Program-made: the position numbers and the translations under genes
NCBI GenBank assembly: GCA_047495785.1
Contig: JBLDXI010000033.1
Span: 1,612,001-1,676,000 of the forward strand
Source of the DNA: Lepidodermella squamata
Lineage: Eukaryota; Gastrotricha
DNA length: 64,000 nucleotides
Reading direction: 5' to 3'
Shown: positions 11,641 to 21,674 of the stretch, one piece after another
Layout: the number at the start of each line of letters is the position of its first letter
How positions within the stretch are numbered: position 1 is the stretch's first letter
The notes under the pieces: generated by a model
Databases searched by the model: none
What the model was told of the DNA's origin: nothing
The model's input: the letters and a program-made list of their open reading frames with translations, nothing else

Positions 11641-11907
11641 TCAGTAGTTATTGCTGAATCCAGCGTAGCCACCGTTGTCGTCGTCCTGACGATAACCGCC
11701 GAATGCGCGACCTGCTTTCTTCGGCGGAGCCACTCCCGGACCCTTTCCGGAATTCCTAACGAGGTTCACGCCAGGAGGTGGACAAGCCAATGTTCCTGAA
11801 ATGGAAATAATCGATGCATTTTATCAACAAACTTTTATTGTTTCTCTACCTTGAATAATAACAAGTAGGGCAAAAATGGCCGAGAAAATTGCTGCAGCTA
11901 GATTCAT
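11641..11907 (-). CDS. Small secreted CPPPGVN peptide, member 5 (70 residues)
   Basis: Exons 11907-11850 (58 bases) and 11795-11641, phase-1 intron. The mature peptide begins T-L-A-C-P-P-P-G-V-N-L-V-R-N and is rich in Gly, Lys/Arg and Asp, ending GFSNNY. Its CPPPGVNxVRN block is almost identical to that of member 7 (13453-13688), so these two are close paralogues. One cysteine. Confidence 0.8.
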
Positions 11908-12185
11908 CGTGAAATGTTTGAATATCGGACCGTGAATTGTAAAATATCCAAAAAAATACGAATAATTTGACCTTTTACGTAGAGGTAATAGGATTCTTTT
12001 CACGCAGCACCACATATTAGTCTAGCCTATTGCGATATTTCAATTAGTACATTATGCAGAAGACGTTTTGCAATATATACCCTATCTAGCAATCTCTTAG
12101 AGTCTATTTCCGAAGTAGCGGAGATGAAATGATACAAGCTAGGGTAATGGCGAAGTTAACTGTCTTGGTGTGATCTTATAACCTA

Positions 12186-12232
12186 AATTATGAATCATCA
12201 CTTGGCAAAAAATGCAGTGATGATTCATAATT
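12186..12232. repeat. Perfect 17-base inverted repeat (hairpin)
   Basis: Arms 12186-12202 and 12216-12232 are exact reverse complements around a 13-base loop. No gene is apparent on it; it may be a relic of a foldback element. Confidence 0.85.
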
Positions 12233-12310
12233 ATTTGCAACAGCAGCAGCGTAGCTGCTACAGTAGCGCTACAGTAGTACGGCATTACCTCTGGTTCACA
12301 CAAAGTGATA

Positions 12311-12332
12311 TCCGGCACGGCTCTGTGCCGGA
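12311..12332. repeat. Perfect 8-base GC-rich inverted repeat
   Basis: TCCGGCAC and GTGCCGGA flank a six-base loop, 80 bases from the larger hairpin. The intergenic stretch 11908-12629 holds nothing else that I can support. Confidence 0.7.
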
Positions 12333-12629
12333 ACCAATGCTAATTGATAACGCTTCGAATTTTATGTCAAATCAAAGACATCCGTTCCATGTAGTCCATA
12401 TCCTCAATATCCAATCCTAATAGATTTTAGGTGATTCCGTGTCGATAAACTTCAGACTTCGGGTTCCGCAATCCTACTGCTGAGCAAATATTCTTTCTAA
12501 ATGCTACTTCAAGTTATTCTGCATTCAGCTTCGAAGAGAGAGCTTCTCGAATGAAGCCCGCCCTCAAATTATTCGAGAGAAACTGGCATTACTCTTAGCT
12601 TTATTGCTCCACTGTTTTTAACCGCAATT

Positions 12630-12867
12630 TTAGTACATTGGCGGCTCAGCATCGTAGCCAGGGCGCTGCTGGTCGTATGGGTAAGCCTGCTTTGCGTTGT
12701 AGGCTCTACCTCCATTATTGATCATGTTCAGATTGGGATCGGGCGGGCAAGCAATAGCTAAACAATATAACAAAATACTGAAAGCATTCATGATTGGGAT
12801 GAACGGTCTTCTCACCATAGCATAGTACCAGCAGAGTAAACAACACGACCAAGTAAAATTGCTGCAT
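12630..12867 (-). CDS. Small secreted CPP/MINNGGR peptide, member 6 (59 residues)
   Basis: Exons 12867-12816 (52 bases) and 12757-12630, phase-1 intron. Signal peptide, then A-I-A-C-P-P-D-P-N and M-I-N-N-G-G-R-A, followed by Tyr/Gln/Pro-rich sequence ending PPMY. It carries both the CPP block and the MI-x-x-G-x-R block, bridging the two subtypes of the cluster. Shortest member. Confidence 0.8.
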
Positions 12868-13452
12868 GATCAAATTCCTTAGCGATAATAATTAAATTGA
12901 ATGCTGCGGCGATAAAATGTGAAGAATTGAATCTCTGAACACTTTATTTTCAAATATGGGCCAATTATCAATTCCGATCATGACCAGACTTCATGCCGCG
13001 TCAATTTACGGCTGCCGACTTACAAAAAATCCCCGCGCGTTTCGAACAGAACGATGATTCATCCGAAATTCGTTAAGCTATTTCATTGCATTATGCAACC
13101 GCAAATTGATGCGTGACGAATATTTTGACGTTTGTCGAACAGAATTCCAGACAAATTTATAGCGAAATGGATGAACAGTTCGGACCAAATTCACTAGGTG
13201 TTGACTACAATACCACGAACGCAAAATTTCAGAGATATCGCAGGCACCTCGGTTTTCTAACCTTTTGTAATTTAAAACTGAAAATAAATTTCCCACTTTG
13301 TCAGCTCATTTATTTATTGTTATAGCGTAAAGTTGCTTAGTTTATAAGTCAATTGATGATTTCCCTGAATGCTCTACATGATTAGCTTGCGATATTTATG
13401 GTTAAATGGAAATGAAGCTGACTAGTGTTGCGTCCTTCGATTCATAGTGATT
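12868..13452. other. Intergenic
   Basis: Short open frames on both strands without splice partners; no gene seen. Confidence 0.4.
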
Positions 13453-13688
13453 TTAATAGTTCGGTTGGCCGAAGTCATTGTCATAGTCGTTCCTGTAGAC
13501 CTGGCGACTACCAAAACTGCGACCATTGCTAATTCCCGGATTCCTCACAATGTTAACGCCAGGCGGAGGGCAGGCGGTGATCACTAGATAAAAACAATGA
13601 AGCAGTGAAGCTCTAATGAAATTAGCTTACCAGTAATGATCAACATCAGCACGAACATCGATAGGAACAAGGCGCCAAGCTTCTGCAT
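13453..13688 (-). CDS. Small secreted CPPPGVN peptide, member 7 (62 residues)
   Basis: Exons 13688-13631 (58 bases) and 13583-13453, phase-1 intron with GTAAGC donor. Mature start I-T-A-C-P-P-P-G-V-N-I-V-R-N-P-G, then Ser/Arg/Asp-rich sequence ending GQPNY. Closest relative is member 5. Single cysteine. Confidence 0.8.
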
Positions 13689-14198
13689 CTTCGATAGGTT
13701 AAATTCTCTTATCTTATCCGAAGAAAAAAGACTCAATGACGATTTGAGAAACACTCAATGGCTTCATTTAGCATTGGAACTACAATCTCTATTCAGGTCA
13801 TGTTTTCTAATCCTTGTCTAAATCCATCTAAAAATTCCATGTCTAGCCAGAATACTCAGTGACGAGATCGGTTTACAAACCGAGACTCGATTAACATTAA
13901 ACATTTTGGGCTACGTTCGCCTAATACTGATTCAGCAAGTTGTTGTATGGAGTTCTGATGGGATCAGACCTGAAGAAGGCAATGAAACACGAAGGTTCTG
14001 GAATGTTCCGATAACTGTGCCTTATGAATGTAAAATGCTTGGTTAGTCGTTACTCGTCACTGTTCACGGTGCGATGAATTGAAATCCCCAGTTGAAAACT
14101 TGGATAGATCGAATAATAATGCGACTTGCGAACCATTTTCAAGTTTTATTAACAACTCCGATTTTAAGATAAAACACCTTCTTTGGGGGAACACTGAA
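13689..14198. other. Intergenic, with a possible peptide-gene relic
   Basis: On the minus strand near 13924-13977 an acceptor-like CAG precedes a short open stretch ending in a Tyr-Asn-Asn...Asn-Gln-Tyr tail and a stop, as in the peptide family. No matching signal exon is found, so this may be a decayed copy. Confidence 0.3.
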
Positions 14199-14477
14199 TC
14201 ATGGGTATTGCATAGAAGGATCGTCGTAATCTGCCGTATTGGCAACTCTATTGTCAGTTCTGCGAAAAGCAGGCTGTCTCGTGTTTATCGTGTGTCCCAG
14301 CTTCCTGGAGACTTGAACCACAACATTTGACGGTGGAGGGGCTGAACATCCAGAGACTCCTAAAAATTATCACACATAATCAAGTTAACTACTTGATATT
14401 CTCTGAAATCACTCACCCGTGTCCGAAGTCAGCAAACCGAAGAGACAGATGAAAGAAACGGTGACGTGTGTAATCAT
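14199..14477 (-). CDS. Small secreted peptide, member 8 (73 residues)
   Basis: Exons 14477-14417 (61 bases) and 14359-14199, phase-1 intron (GTGAGT donor). Mature start V-S-G-C-S-A-P-P-P-S-N-V-V-V, so the triple proline sits three residues after the cysteine rather than directly after it. The rest is Arg/Thr/Asp-rich and ends MQYP. Lies only 159 bases from member 9, in divergent orientation, so the two may share a promoter region. Confidence 0.75.
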
Positions 14478-14636
14478 GCTTCGGATCCGCAATTTAACGA
14501 AATGTGGCGGTTCCTATCTGCTATTAGCAAATGATCCATTATGTATTCCAATCAGGTAATCCGATTGAGGTCTTTCCTCTATTCAGATATCGTAACAAAT
14601 TCCCCTATTTGTTCCTGTTTGACAGCTTCTTAAAAC

Positions 14637-15071
14637 ATGGAAATCAAGTCGGTTACGTTGAGCGTAATTGTCGCGGTATCGTTTGCCTTCATTGACTGTA
14701 AGATAATGCTATGTTTTAAATTCGGTCTGAATTTGAGGGTTTAAGATGCGTCGGCCTGTAAGACAAAATCAATGATTCACGGAGGAGGAGGAGAAGGACG
14801 TGGTCCTCGAAATATGCCAGTGTTTGACGACTCGCTGATTGCGGACAATGGGGGCTACGGCAGCCAGCCAACGGCCTTCGATCAAAGCCCCTATGGCCAG
14901 CAGCCTCCAAGCGTCTACGGTCAAAGGCCAAATTGGTTCTATCAACAGCCTTTTAATGGATATGGGCAACAACCTGCTGGTTTCGATAAACCTCCAAGCA
15001 ATTTTTACGGCGGCAATATCAGGCGCCCGCCCCCTCCGAGGAGAGCCATCAGCCGCTTCAACAACTACTAA
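14637..15071 (+). CDS. Secreted Gly/Gln/Pro-rich peptide with MIHGGG motif, member 9 (128 residues)
   Basis: Exons 14637-14697 (61 bases) and 14746-15071, phase-1 intron. The mature part begins A-S-A-C-K-T-K-S-M-I-H-G-G-G and is the longest in the family. Its middle has irregular repeats of the type YGxQP / xxQQP / FDxxP, then a poly-Pro/Arg patch (RRPPPPRR), ending RFNNY. Low-complexity Tyr/Gln/Pro/Gly sequence recalls structural or adhesive secreted proteins, but that is only an analogy. Confidence 0.8.
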
Positions 15072-15406
15072 TTCAAATCATATATTACTATCCTTTTGGT
15101 GAGCAATAGATTGCTCCTTGCAGCTCGAGGTATCTTGAAAAGATCTTTCAAACAATAAAGCTCGATCTGAAGTGCTAGATTAATGCAATAATTTCCAAGC
15201 GATTTATTGAGCGCTGAAACGGCAGAAAACATTTTATATCGCAACGAACTGAGGATGCGAAGTTGAGTCATCGCGAATTGATTGAACGGAAATTAATTGC
15301 GCAAAATTTTATCTTTTTGTATTTTATTCTGCTGGTTAAATTCGTTATATCGGTGTAGAGATGGTACACTTTGAGCATGCGAATATGAATGCTTCGCAGT
15401 CAAGGT
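15072..15406. other. Intergenic
   Basis: Between convergent members 9 and 10; no coding exon seen. Confidence 0.4.
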
Positions 15407-15679
15407 TCAATAAGCGTTTTCAAAAGCAAAATCTCTGACATTTCTCCGATTATCCTTGAGACCGCCGTCGTACCCCTCATCGCCAGAGAATGGCGCCCCA
15501 AAACTTCTTGCTTTCGGAGATTCGTTAGTTCCCGGATGGATCATGGTTTTAGATTTACACGCCTTGCTTACTAAATAGATAGGTAAGTTGTTGATCAAAT
15601 CGAACTCTGATAAGTAAAACTTGTTACCTTCGAAAACGGCTATCATAGCCAAGATCATACATAAAATTGGCCGCTTCAT
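15407..15679 (-). CDS. Small secreted CK..MIHPGT peptide, member 10 (71 residues)
   Basis: Exons 15679-15628 (52 bases) and 15570-15407, phase-1 intron. Mature start S-K-A-C-K-S-K-T-M-I-H-P-G-T, very like members 9 and 11. The rest is charged with Gly/Asp/Arg and ends FENAY. It forms the MIH subtype with the neighbouring members 9 and 11, so this subgroup arose by local duplication with inversion. Confidence 0.8.
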   Translation of the reverse strand: MKRPILCMILAMIAVFEGNKFYLSEFDLINNLPIYLVSKACKSKTMIHPGTNESPKARSFGAPFSGDEGYDGGLKDNRRNVRDFAFENAY

Positions 15680-15874
15680 TAATCCTGAGAAGTTCTGCAA
15701 AAAGTATGATATGTTTAGTGCTGGGTGTGGAAACCAGATCGTACTGTCTGGGCAATTCGTGCCTGATTTGAATTCACAATTCAGGAGCGTGAGTCTGCAT
15801 TCTTCGCCAGTCATATTTTCAGCAGCATCGTCGGTTAAATCCTTATTTTCCTTGTATATTTAGCCCAGGTTGAA

Positions 15875-16151
15875 ATGATTCGTGCCATCCTATCGCTACT
15901 TTTCTTTATGGTCGCATCTACGTTGGTATTCCAAGGTAAAAAGATATTAGTTGTTCTTGGAAGTTTCATCCTTTCTACCTACCTTTCTAGGTGCCGACGC
16001 TTGTGCAACCAGAACAATGATTCACGCAGGCACGAGGAGTCTGTCTTCGGCGGGTTACCAAGACCAGTACTCAGCCGCATATCCCAAGCCAATAGCCGAA
16101 AACGGCCCCAGTGATCCACGGTTAATGAGAGATAACTACAACAGCTATTAA
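15875..16151 (+). CDS. Small secreted CATRTMIHAGTRS peptide, member 11 (73 residues)
   Basis: Exons 15875-15935 (61 bases) and 15991-16151, phase-1 intron with CTTTCTAG acceptor. Mature start A-D-A-C-A-T-R-T-M-I-H-A-G-T-R-S, then Tyr/Ala/Pro-rich sequence ending NYNSY. One cysteine. Confidence 0.8.
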
Positions 16152-16546
16152 TCCTTATGCATGGTGTGAGAACAATCATCTTTTGATTTTCAGATTTGTC
16201 GGGGATTTTAATCATCTGAAATAAATCCTGATTGTCATTGAATGGAAGCGTTCTGCAATCGGTATTTGTTGGGAAGATTAGCTTCCTCGGCAACATTGAC
16301 TTCACAAGCCCCTATGGACAATTTCATAGCAAAAATTCAACTGAGTGCATTATTCAAAGTTTATTGCTAGAAGGTGAAATCAATTCACGGAAATATTAAG
16401 CTGGATTATAGAGTTTTTGCATATAGCACGGACATATCTGCCCATACCTGTGGGTCAGCAAGTTTTGAAAGCAGGATGAAGCTAAATCAGATAGACTACA
16501 AAAGCTATAATTGGTAATGTCCTAAAAGAAAATCATCCGAGACATT
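16152..16546. other. Intergenic
   Basis: Between the convergent member 11 and the Cys-rich protein gene; no exon seen. Confidence 0.4.
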
Positions 16547-16987
16547 CTACTGGGCATTCGGACAGGCGCAGTAGCATCCTGGGCGGACGGTGTAGTCGGA
16601 TGAGCTGAACTCGATCGTTGTTTCGTTGGGCTTGAAGAAACCGGCGCCGTCGTGCTCTGGGCGGCCTTGAGGTCCGTTTCCTTGACCCTGCTGCTCACGC
16701 TGGTTGTTGCTACCGGCTTGCTGTTGGCGAGCACCCTGCTGCTGGTTATTGGCATTATTGGTCTCGTTGAACTTGGGCATATCGGCGCAATAGCACACGC
16801 ATTCTTCGTATCTCAGCCACTTTGGAGCCGGCATTTCGGGTCTAGGGGAAGAGGATGAGGCGTCGACCCCAGCTCGACCGCTAAAACCAGCAGACAGGCG
16901 GCCAGCTTGCACATTGCCCTGACCTCGGTTGTCAGCGAAAACGCAGGCAACAGCCAAAACAGCAGAAATGATCAAAAGGCGAGACAT
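16547..16987 (-). CDS. Secreted protein with two CxCxC motifs and a Gln/Asn/Gly-rich middle (146 residues)
   Basis: Single exon, minus strand. A clear signal peptide (about residues 1-18) is followed by a Gly/Ser-rich stretch, then C-V-C-Y-C (near 63-67), a low-complexity Asn/Gln/Gly region, and C-Y-C-A-C near the C-terminus. Two Asn-Glu-Thr sequons lie inside the two Cys motifs, giving a near-symmetrical layout. A TATA box lies 91 bases upstream. It is unlike the neighbouring two-exon peptides: no intron, six cysteines. I do not recognise the family. Closely spaced cysteines could mean disulfide cross-linking or metal binding; neither is shown. Confidence 0.75.
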   Translation of the reverse strand: MSRLLIISAVLAVACVFADNRGQGNVQAGRLSAGFSGRAGVDASSSSPRPEMPAPKWLRYEECVCYCADMPKFNETNNANNQQQGARQQQAGSNNQREQQGQGNGPQGRPEHDGAGFFKPNETTIEFSSSDYTVRPGCYCACPNAQ

Positions 16988-17766
16988 GCTTGAGGGTTTT
17001 AGATAGCTTTAATAGTTTAACGTAGAATTTTAATTGTTGCTTTGGTTCGATGATGTGGATGGGCTGAAATCTGCCGGTTATATAGGGAAATTTGTCTCGA
17101 TTAACCTGGCGCCTTCGCCAAGCATTTGTAATAAACACGCCCTCTTACCCACGTTTCTCTGCATTTTTTCTAAAGGCAAGTCGCAAGCATGACGTGTACA
17201 ACCTTTTTTCATGTAAAACGTTAGCAACAGTTATAGTTTCATCAATGAAGATTACCTGAAAAGCCGTATTAGTGTTCATCACGAAGGAGTTTATAATATA
17301 ATAAAATAACGTTTCCGGTATCTTTCGAGGTGTATAACCTCTAGGAAGAGTATAATTTCAAATAATTTGTGTTTCTTTTTCAGAGGAATGTATCTTTATT
17401 TGTCGAAAAAGTGCTATTTCATCCAACGCTGCCTCCAATCAAGTTTAGCCGATCGCCAATTTCGATGCAAATACGAAAAATCTGACGAATCCGATGATCT
17501 GTGCAAATCTTGCGATCAGGGCAGCCGACACCCTGATATTTGACAATGTCTGCTGTCAGAATATCGGACGCCAAGTGGATGAGCGAGAGCCAAGCAGACC
17601 TATCCTTTTGAAGCCATTTGATTTTAAATTCATGTATCAGGCATGAAGTTTAGTGGCGAGACTTGCGACCTGACATGAATGTTGATGATCCGTTTTCTGG
17701 GTCTTTAAAATCTCAAAAGTTATGTACTTATCGCATCAGTCATTTCATAAACTGTAAGCGCTCATA
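16988..17766. other. Divergent upstream region
   Basis: Lies between the CxCxC protein gene and member 12. Apart from the TATA box I see no feature. Confidence 0.4.
17078..17084 (-). promoter_or_regulatory. TATA box of the CxCxC secreted protein gene
   Basis: TATATAA on the minus strand, 91 bases before the start codon at 16987. Confidence 0.6.
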
Positions 17767-18046
17767 ATGATGGCTATGATAAAACTGTCCATTTGCCTGC
17801 TTGTCGCGGTGCTCGTTTTTGAAGGTAACAAACGATGAATAGTTCACAGTCGATAAGATGTCTCTTTTTGCAGGTTCATACGCATGTCCGCCGGCCGATC
17901 AAATGGTTCAAGGGGGTGCTAGATCCCTCGGATATAACCCGCCGGCTTACGAGCAGCAAGATTTTGTATTCAGGGGTCAAAGGCAAGAGGGTTACAGACC
18001 CCCGCCATACCGAAGACCATCCAGCAGTTTCAACGACTACGAATAA
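17767..18046 (+). CDS. Small secreted CPP/MVQGGARS peptide, member 12 (76 residues)
   Basis: Exons 17767-17824 (58 bases) and 17874-18046, phase-1 intron of only 49 bases. Mature start S-Y-A-C-P-P-A-D-Q-M-V-Q-G-G-A-R-S, combining the CPP and M-(I/V)-x-G-G-A-R-S blocks. The rest is Tyr/Pro/Gln/Arg-rich with a PPPYRRP stretch and ends FNDYE. A second in-frame Met precedes the signal peptide by two codons; either start is possible. Confidence 0.8.
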
Positions 18047-18427
18047 ACACGCTTATTCTATAACTAGTCCGTTAATTATGAATTCTGATTATAATGATGT
18101 CAAATTTGACGGATTTCTCAAATTGTGAATTGATTAATAGGAAAATACAATAATAGGAAAAGATGAATGCAATGCTTCCTGTTAGCAGATCGGGACCATG
18201 TTCACTTGAAAATTCTGACTTCAGGTCATAATCGATGCTGAATAGGCTGATCAAAAAAGCAAGTCCGCGTAAGTCCAGAGTATACATTTGCATGTTGAGG
18301 TTTCAAGATTTGAATGTTGGCGAGACATCCGAAAGAGTGAACATGCTTTGAATAACCTAGTTGGGTAACCCAGCTCTTGAAGCAAGAGAGTTGTTTTGAA
18401 TTTGTTTATTTCGATTTAAATTTCAAT
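18047..18427. other. Intergenic
   Basis: Between members 12 and 13; no exon seen. Confidence 0.4.
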
Positions 18428-18727
18428 ATGATTTGGATCGCAAGACTTCTTGTATTTTTGACCGCCTTCTTCTACATCCTCAGAGGTATCGCACAGAAAG
18501 GGGGTTATACATATCCTAACATGTCCTATTAATAAGGTTCAACAGCTTGCTTAATAAATAACTGGACGAGGCCCAATGAGCAGATGATACAAGGAGGCGC
18601 GAGGTCGATGGCGGGAAATGACGGACTGCCATCTAATGGACAGGAAGAGCTGAACGTTCCTTCAAGGTCGGGGATCAAACGCCAACGAGTCCGGGAATTT
18701 CCTGATAATTACAGATATTATGAATAA
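18428..18727 (+). CDS. Small secreted MIQGGARS peptide, member 13 (82 residues)
   Basis: Exons 18428-18485 (58 bases) and 18537-18727, phase-1 intron. Mature start S-T-A-C-L-I-N-N, then N-E-Q-M-I-Q-G-G-A-R-S-M. It lacks the CPP block but its QGGARS block matches member 12 closely. A basic KRQR site precedes the tail FPDNYRYYE. Single cysteine. Confidence 0.8.
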
Positions 18728-18828
18728 TAACCGTGGCTGTTAGTGAATTGTTCAGCTTATAACTGCTAGAGCTCACGAATAAAATCAAACAACAACGAGT
18801 TGACATTTTATTCTTCTGAAAACAATGG

Positions 18829-19985
18829 TTATAGAGAAAAAAATTTAAAACAAAGGTTTGATTCGAGGTCTGATAATTCTGGAACATTCTCTCCAACCGC
18901 TTGATTTCGCTTCTCCTCCAGCCTTTGCTGAAAGTATTGCTGAGCGACTTTTAACAGAAATGCCCCAAATATGAGCAGAGCGCCGGTCATACTAAACACC
19001 CCCGGTAGTTCTTGGACCATGAATACTTGCATTGTTATTTGAACAGCCAATTCCAAGCCGAATCGTAACCATGCATGCGATGTTTTCAGGCTCCGGGAGG
19101 CTAATTGCAATGCTTTGGTGTGAGTTAAAGTTATCAGGCCAACAACAAGAGTTTTCAGTCTAGTCGATATCGAACAAGGAGGCAATGGTGTCGCAGAAAC
19201 TGAACAATATATGATGGAGATCAGCGATGAGGTGAGTCCGACGTTGAAATTTATGCTTTCAATCGGCAACGGAGTCAGAGCTTTGGATGACACGAATACC
19301 GCGCACTAAAGACAGATAAATTGCATTTATTCAAAGTTTTATCGTTATTCATACCAGTCCTGCTATCGAAGCAATCGCATAAAATAAACCGGTTGAATCT
19401 GGCGGAGAGTACCCATCAGCTCGTTCAAATAAGAATGAAGGCTGAATGATGAAAAATAGTCCTAAAGGCAGCTTTTGAAAAATCATAGATAATGAATCAT
19501 TATTGCTCACCTAGTACCACTGGAATGCAGATCAAGTAATCTATAACTTTGGGGCGTTCCTTTCTCACGGAAGTTTTTATAAAGAAGGTGAGAAATGGGG
19601 TGACACATATAATAGTTGCTAAATCAGGAAGACGGAGCATTGTTACTGCCTGAAACATAGCGGCCGTACCCACCAAAGTAGCAAAGGACTGTAATATCAG
19701 AAAAGACCATTGGTGTCGCGAAAACCACAATTTAGGAGCATTTGTGGCTGTTGTCAGAGGGAGAGAGCAAAGCATGACGACGAGTTGATTTACTGTTACC
19801 AGGATAGATACAGACGGAGCCTCGGTATCATCATCATCCCCAGCTACCAGAGATTTAATGATGACTCGATTGCAGCATGTGAGAATCGACGAAATAGTCA
19901 ACGCCAGGAGTCCGAATCCCCAATACGTCGAGCCTTTTGATAAACACAGAATTACGACTGCGAAAAAATTATACTTCTCAGCCAT
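18829..19985 (-). CDS. EamA/DMT-type membrane transporter (about 353 residues)
   Basis: Exons 19985-19518, 19471-19355 and 19305-18829. About ten hydrophobic segments and DMT-like features are visible: an ATLVGTAAMFQAV-type segment, then a PFLTFF segment followed by a basic cytoplasmic RKERP turn, and an IIQPSFLF segment at the second exon. The family exports or exchanges small metabolites or nucleotide sugars; the substrate here is unknown. The first junction is uncertain: a GTGAGC donor seven bases further on is the better consensus but breaks the frame, so I chose the in-frame GTACTA site. An acidic DDDD stretch follows the second membrane segment. The gene is convergent with member 13. 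Confidence 0.65.
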
Positions 19986-20260
19986 TTTCCGAAGTTTCCT
20001 GAATTATCGCCGAATGCGGGTGAAATACAATAAAAGCGCACCGACGGCTTTCTCGTGCGTCACGACGGTTCATGTAAGAGGTTTACATTTCCGAGGAATC
20101 ATGTTTCAAGATACGTAAAATGGCATGAAATCAAGTGAAATAAAACCCCCGACTCGCTAATGAACGGAAAAACTGCCTCTTCACAGAAGACAGGAGCTCA
20201 AATCGAAGGGTGGAGATATTTTGGTAATTATATTGGGTGTTTTACTACTTTTGAACTGAT

Positions 20261-20881
20261 TCACACTCGTGACTTCTGCCTGGCATTGAGCCCTTCAAGG
20301 ATGTTTTTCAATAGCTTCATGGCATCATCCACTGTAGCGTTCAACTTCGCTGATTCGTCTTTCCTTTCAGGTTTGCCAGGAAATTTGAGCACTGATGGCC
20401 AATTATTGACGGGCCTTGCTGTAGTTTCGGAGGCTGTGCGAGGTTCATCCTTGTTGGGTGTGTGGATCCGCGAGGACTCGGATCCTGAAAAATTGTTATC
20501 TAAAATTAAGCTATACAGTTGTTTGACCATAGTTGTTCCTACCCTGCAGAAAACCCAGAGATTTCAGCAAATTTTGCAAAAGGCCCTTCAGCTCTTCAAA
20601 GGCTTTGTTTGCTTTAACTGGATCACTTCCCTCTTTCAACGAGCCGGGTATCGCCAAAATTGAGTTCCATGTTCCGTTCTTTTTCAGGTTGGGCATCGCC
20701 AAGGGTATCTTTTTAGATCCAGCATTTGCTAGCAAATCCGTCAGTTGAAACCCGCACTCTTGCGAATCTTAAAAATGAACGAAAAAAAACGTGCACAAAT
20801 TGTTCTGTCGGCAGCATTGTTAACCAAACCTCTCACAATCGCTACCACAATCAGAAGGAATACCAGGATTGTTTTGTTCAT
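20261..20881 (-). CDS. Secreted protein with an internal repeat (166 residues)
   Basis: Exons 20881-20830 (52 bases, signal peptide), 20767-20543 and 20484-20261, with two phase-1 introns. The mature part has two related halves: one with G-T-W-N-S-I-L-A-I-P-G and L-K-G-L-L-Q-N-L-L near the end of exon 2, the other with N-N-W-P-S-V-L-K-F-P-G and L-K-N-I-L-E-G-L near the end of exon 3. Each half is a W-x-S-x-L-x-x-P-G segment followed by an amphipathic helix about 30 residues later. One cysteine follows the signal peptide (S-Q-E-C-G), as in the peptide cluster, and exon-1 length and phase also match, so distant kinship is possible. Function unknown. Confidence 0.7.
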
Positions 20882-21674
20882 GACAGTATCAGTTCAAAAC
20901 TCAAAAGAACACATATTTCATCTCGAAGCCAGATCGACTTTTTTCGTGTTGAAAATTCATATTCAAATCACGAACAGGCTGCTTACAAGCCGGCATTAAG
21001 GATGCAATCGTCATCAGACAGTTGCATATCCAATACATCTCAGACAACTATTGTAATAGGCTGAAAGCTCGAGGCAAGCATGAACGAGGTCAAATCACCG
21101 CTCTTGACGCGTCTCAACTGGAAAGCTTTGAATAAGTAATTAGTATTCCAGAGTTATTTGGTTCCTAGCTCAATCCAACTAGCCACCGCATTAACCCATC
21201 GTAACCATCTGCTGGGAATTAGTCAGAAGAGTTAACACCATTAATTTCCCGAGATTAATATCAGAGGACATAGGAATGCTGTTGATTGAACTGAGGCAAT
21301 CCTATAGCAAAATTATATATCCTATTATTCTATGGAGGAGAAATCTTCAAACTTTCACATTTCAATTTGCGCAACTTGATGTAACGTGACTATCAATGCT
21401 GTCTTGGCGTCCGTTTCAGAGCGTGGTTAATATTATACTTAATCACGTTACCTTGAAAACTAAATCTTTTTGTTTCAAAAAGGACCACGCGTCTTGTGAA
21501 TGATTAGCCGTCCGCCATCCATGCACTGCACTTGCAGCGGAGTTGTTCGAATCCTCCGATTCATGAGGTGACACCTTACCAGGCTAATTTAAACGTCAAA
21601 ATTCGGATAGCAGCAGCTGTGCCCACTAGACAATTTTCTGATTCATAAACACTCTTAACTTCATTCGACAGAAT
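20882..21674. other. Upstream region of the second receptor
   Basis: AT-rich. Only short open frames without signal or splice support. Confidence 0.4.

Noticed and set aside
13924-13977. Possible extra peptide gene on the minus strand
   Set aside because: Only a Tyr/Asn-rich end after an acceptor-like CAG; no signal exon or cysteine, so at most a relic.
21540-21580. tRNA-like B box (TTCGAATCC)
   Set aside because: No A box or cloverleaf could be built around it.
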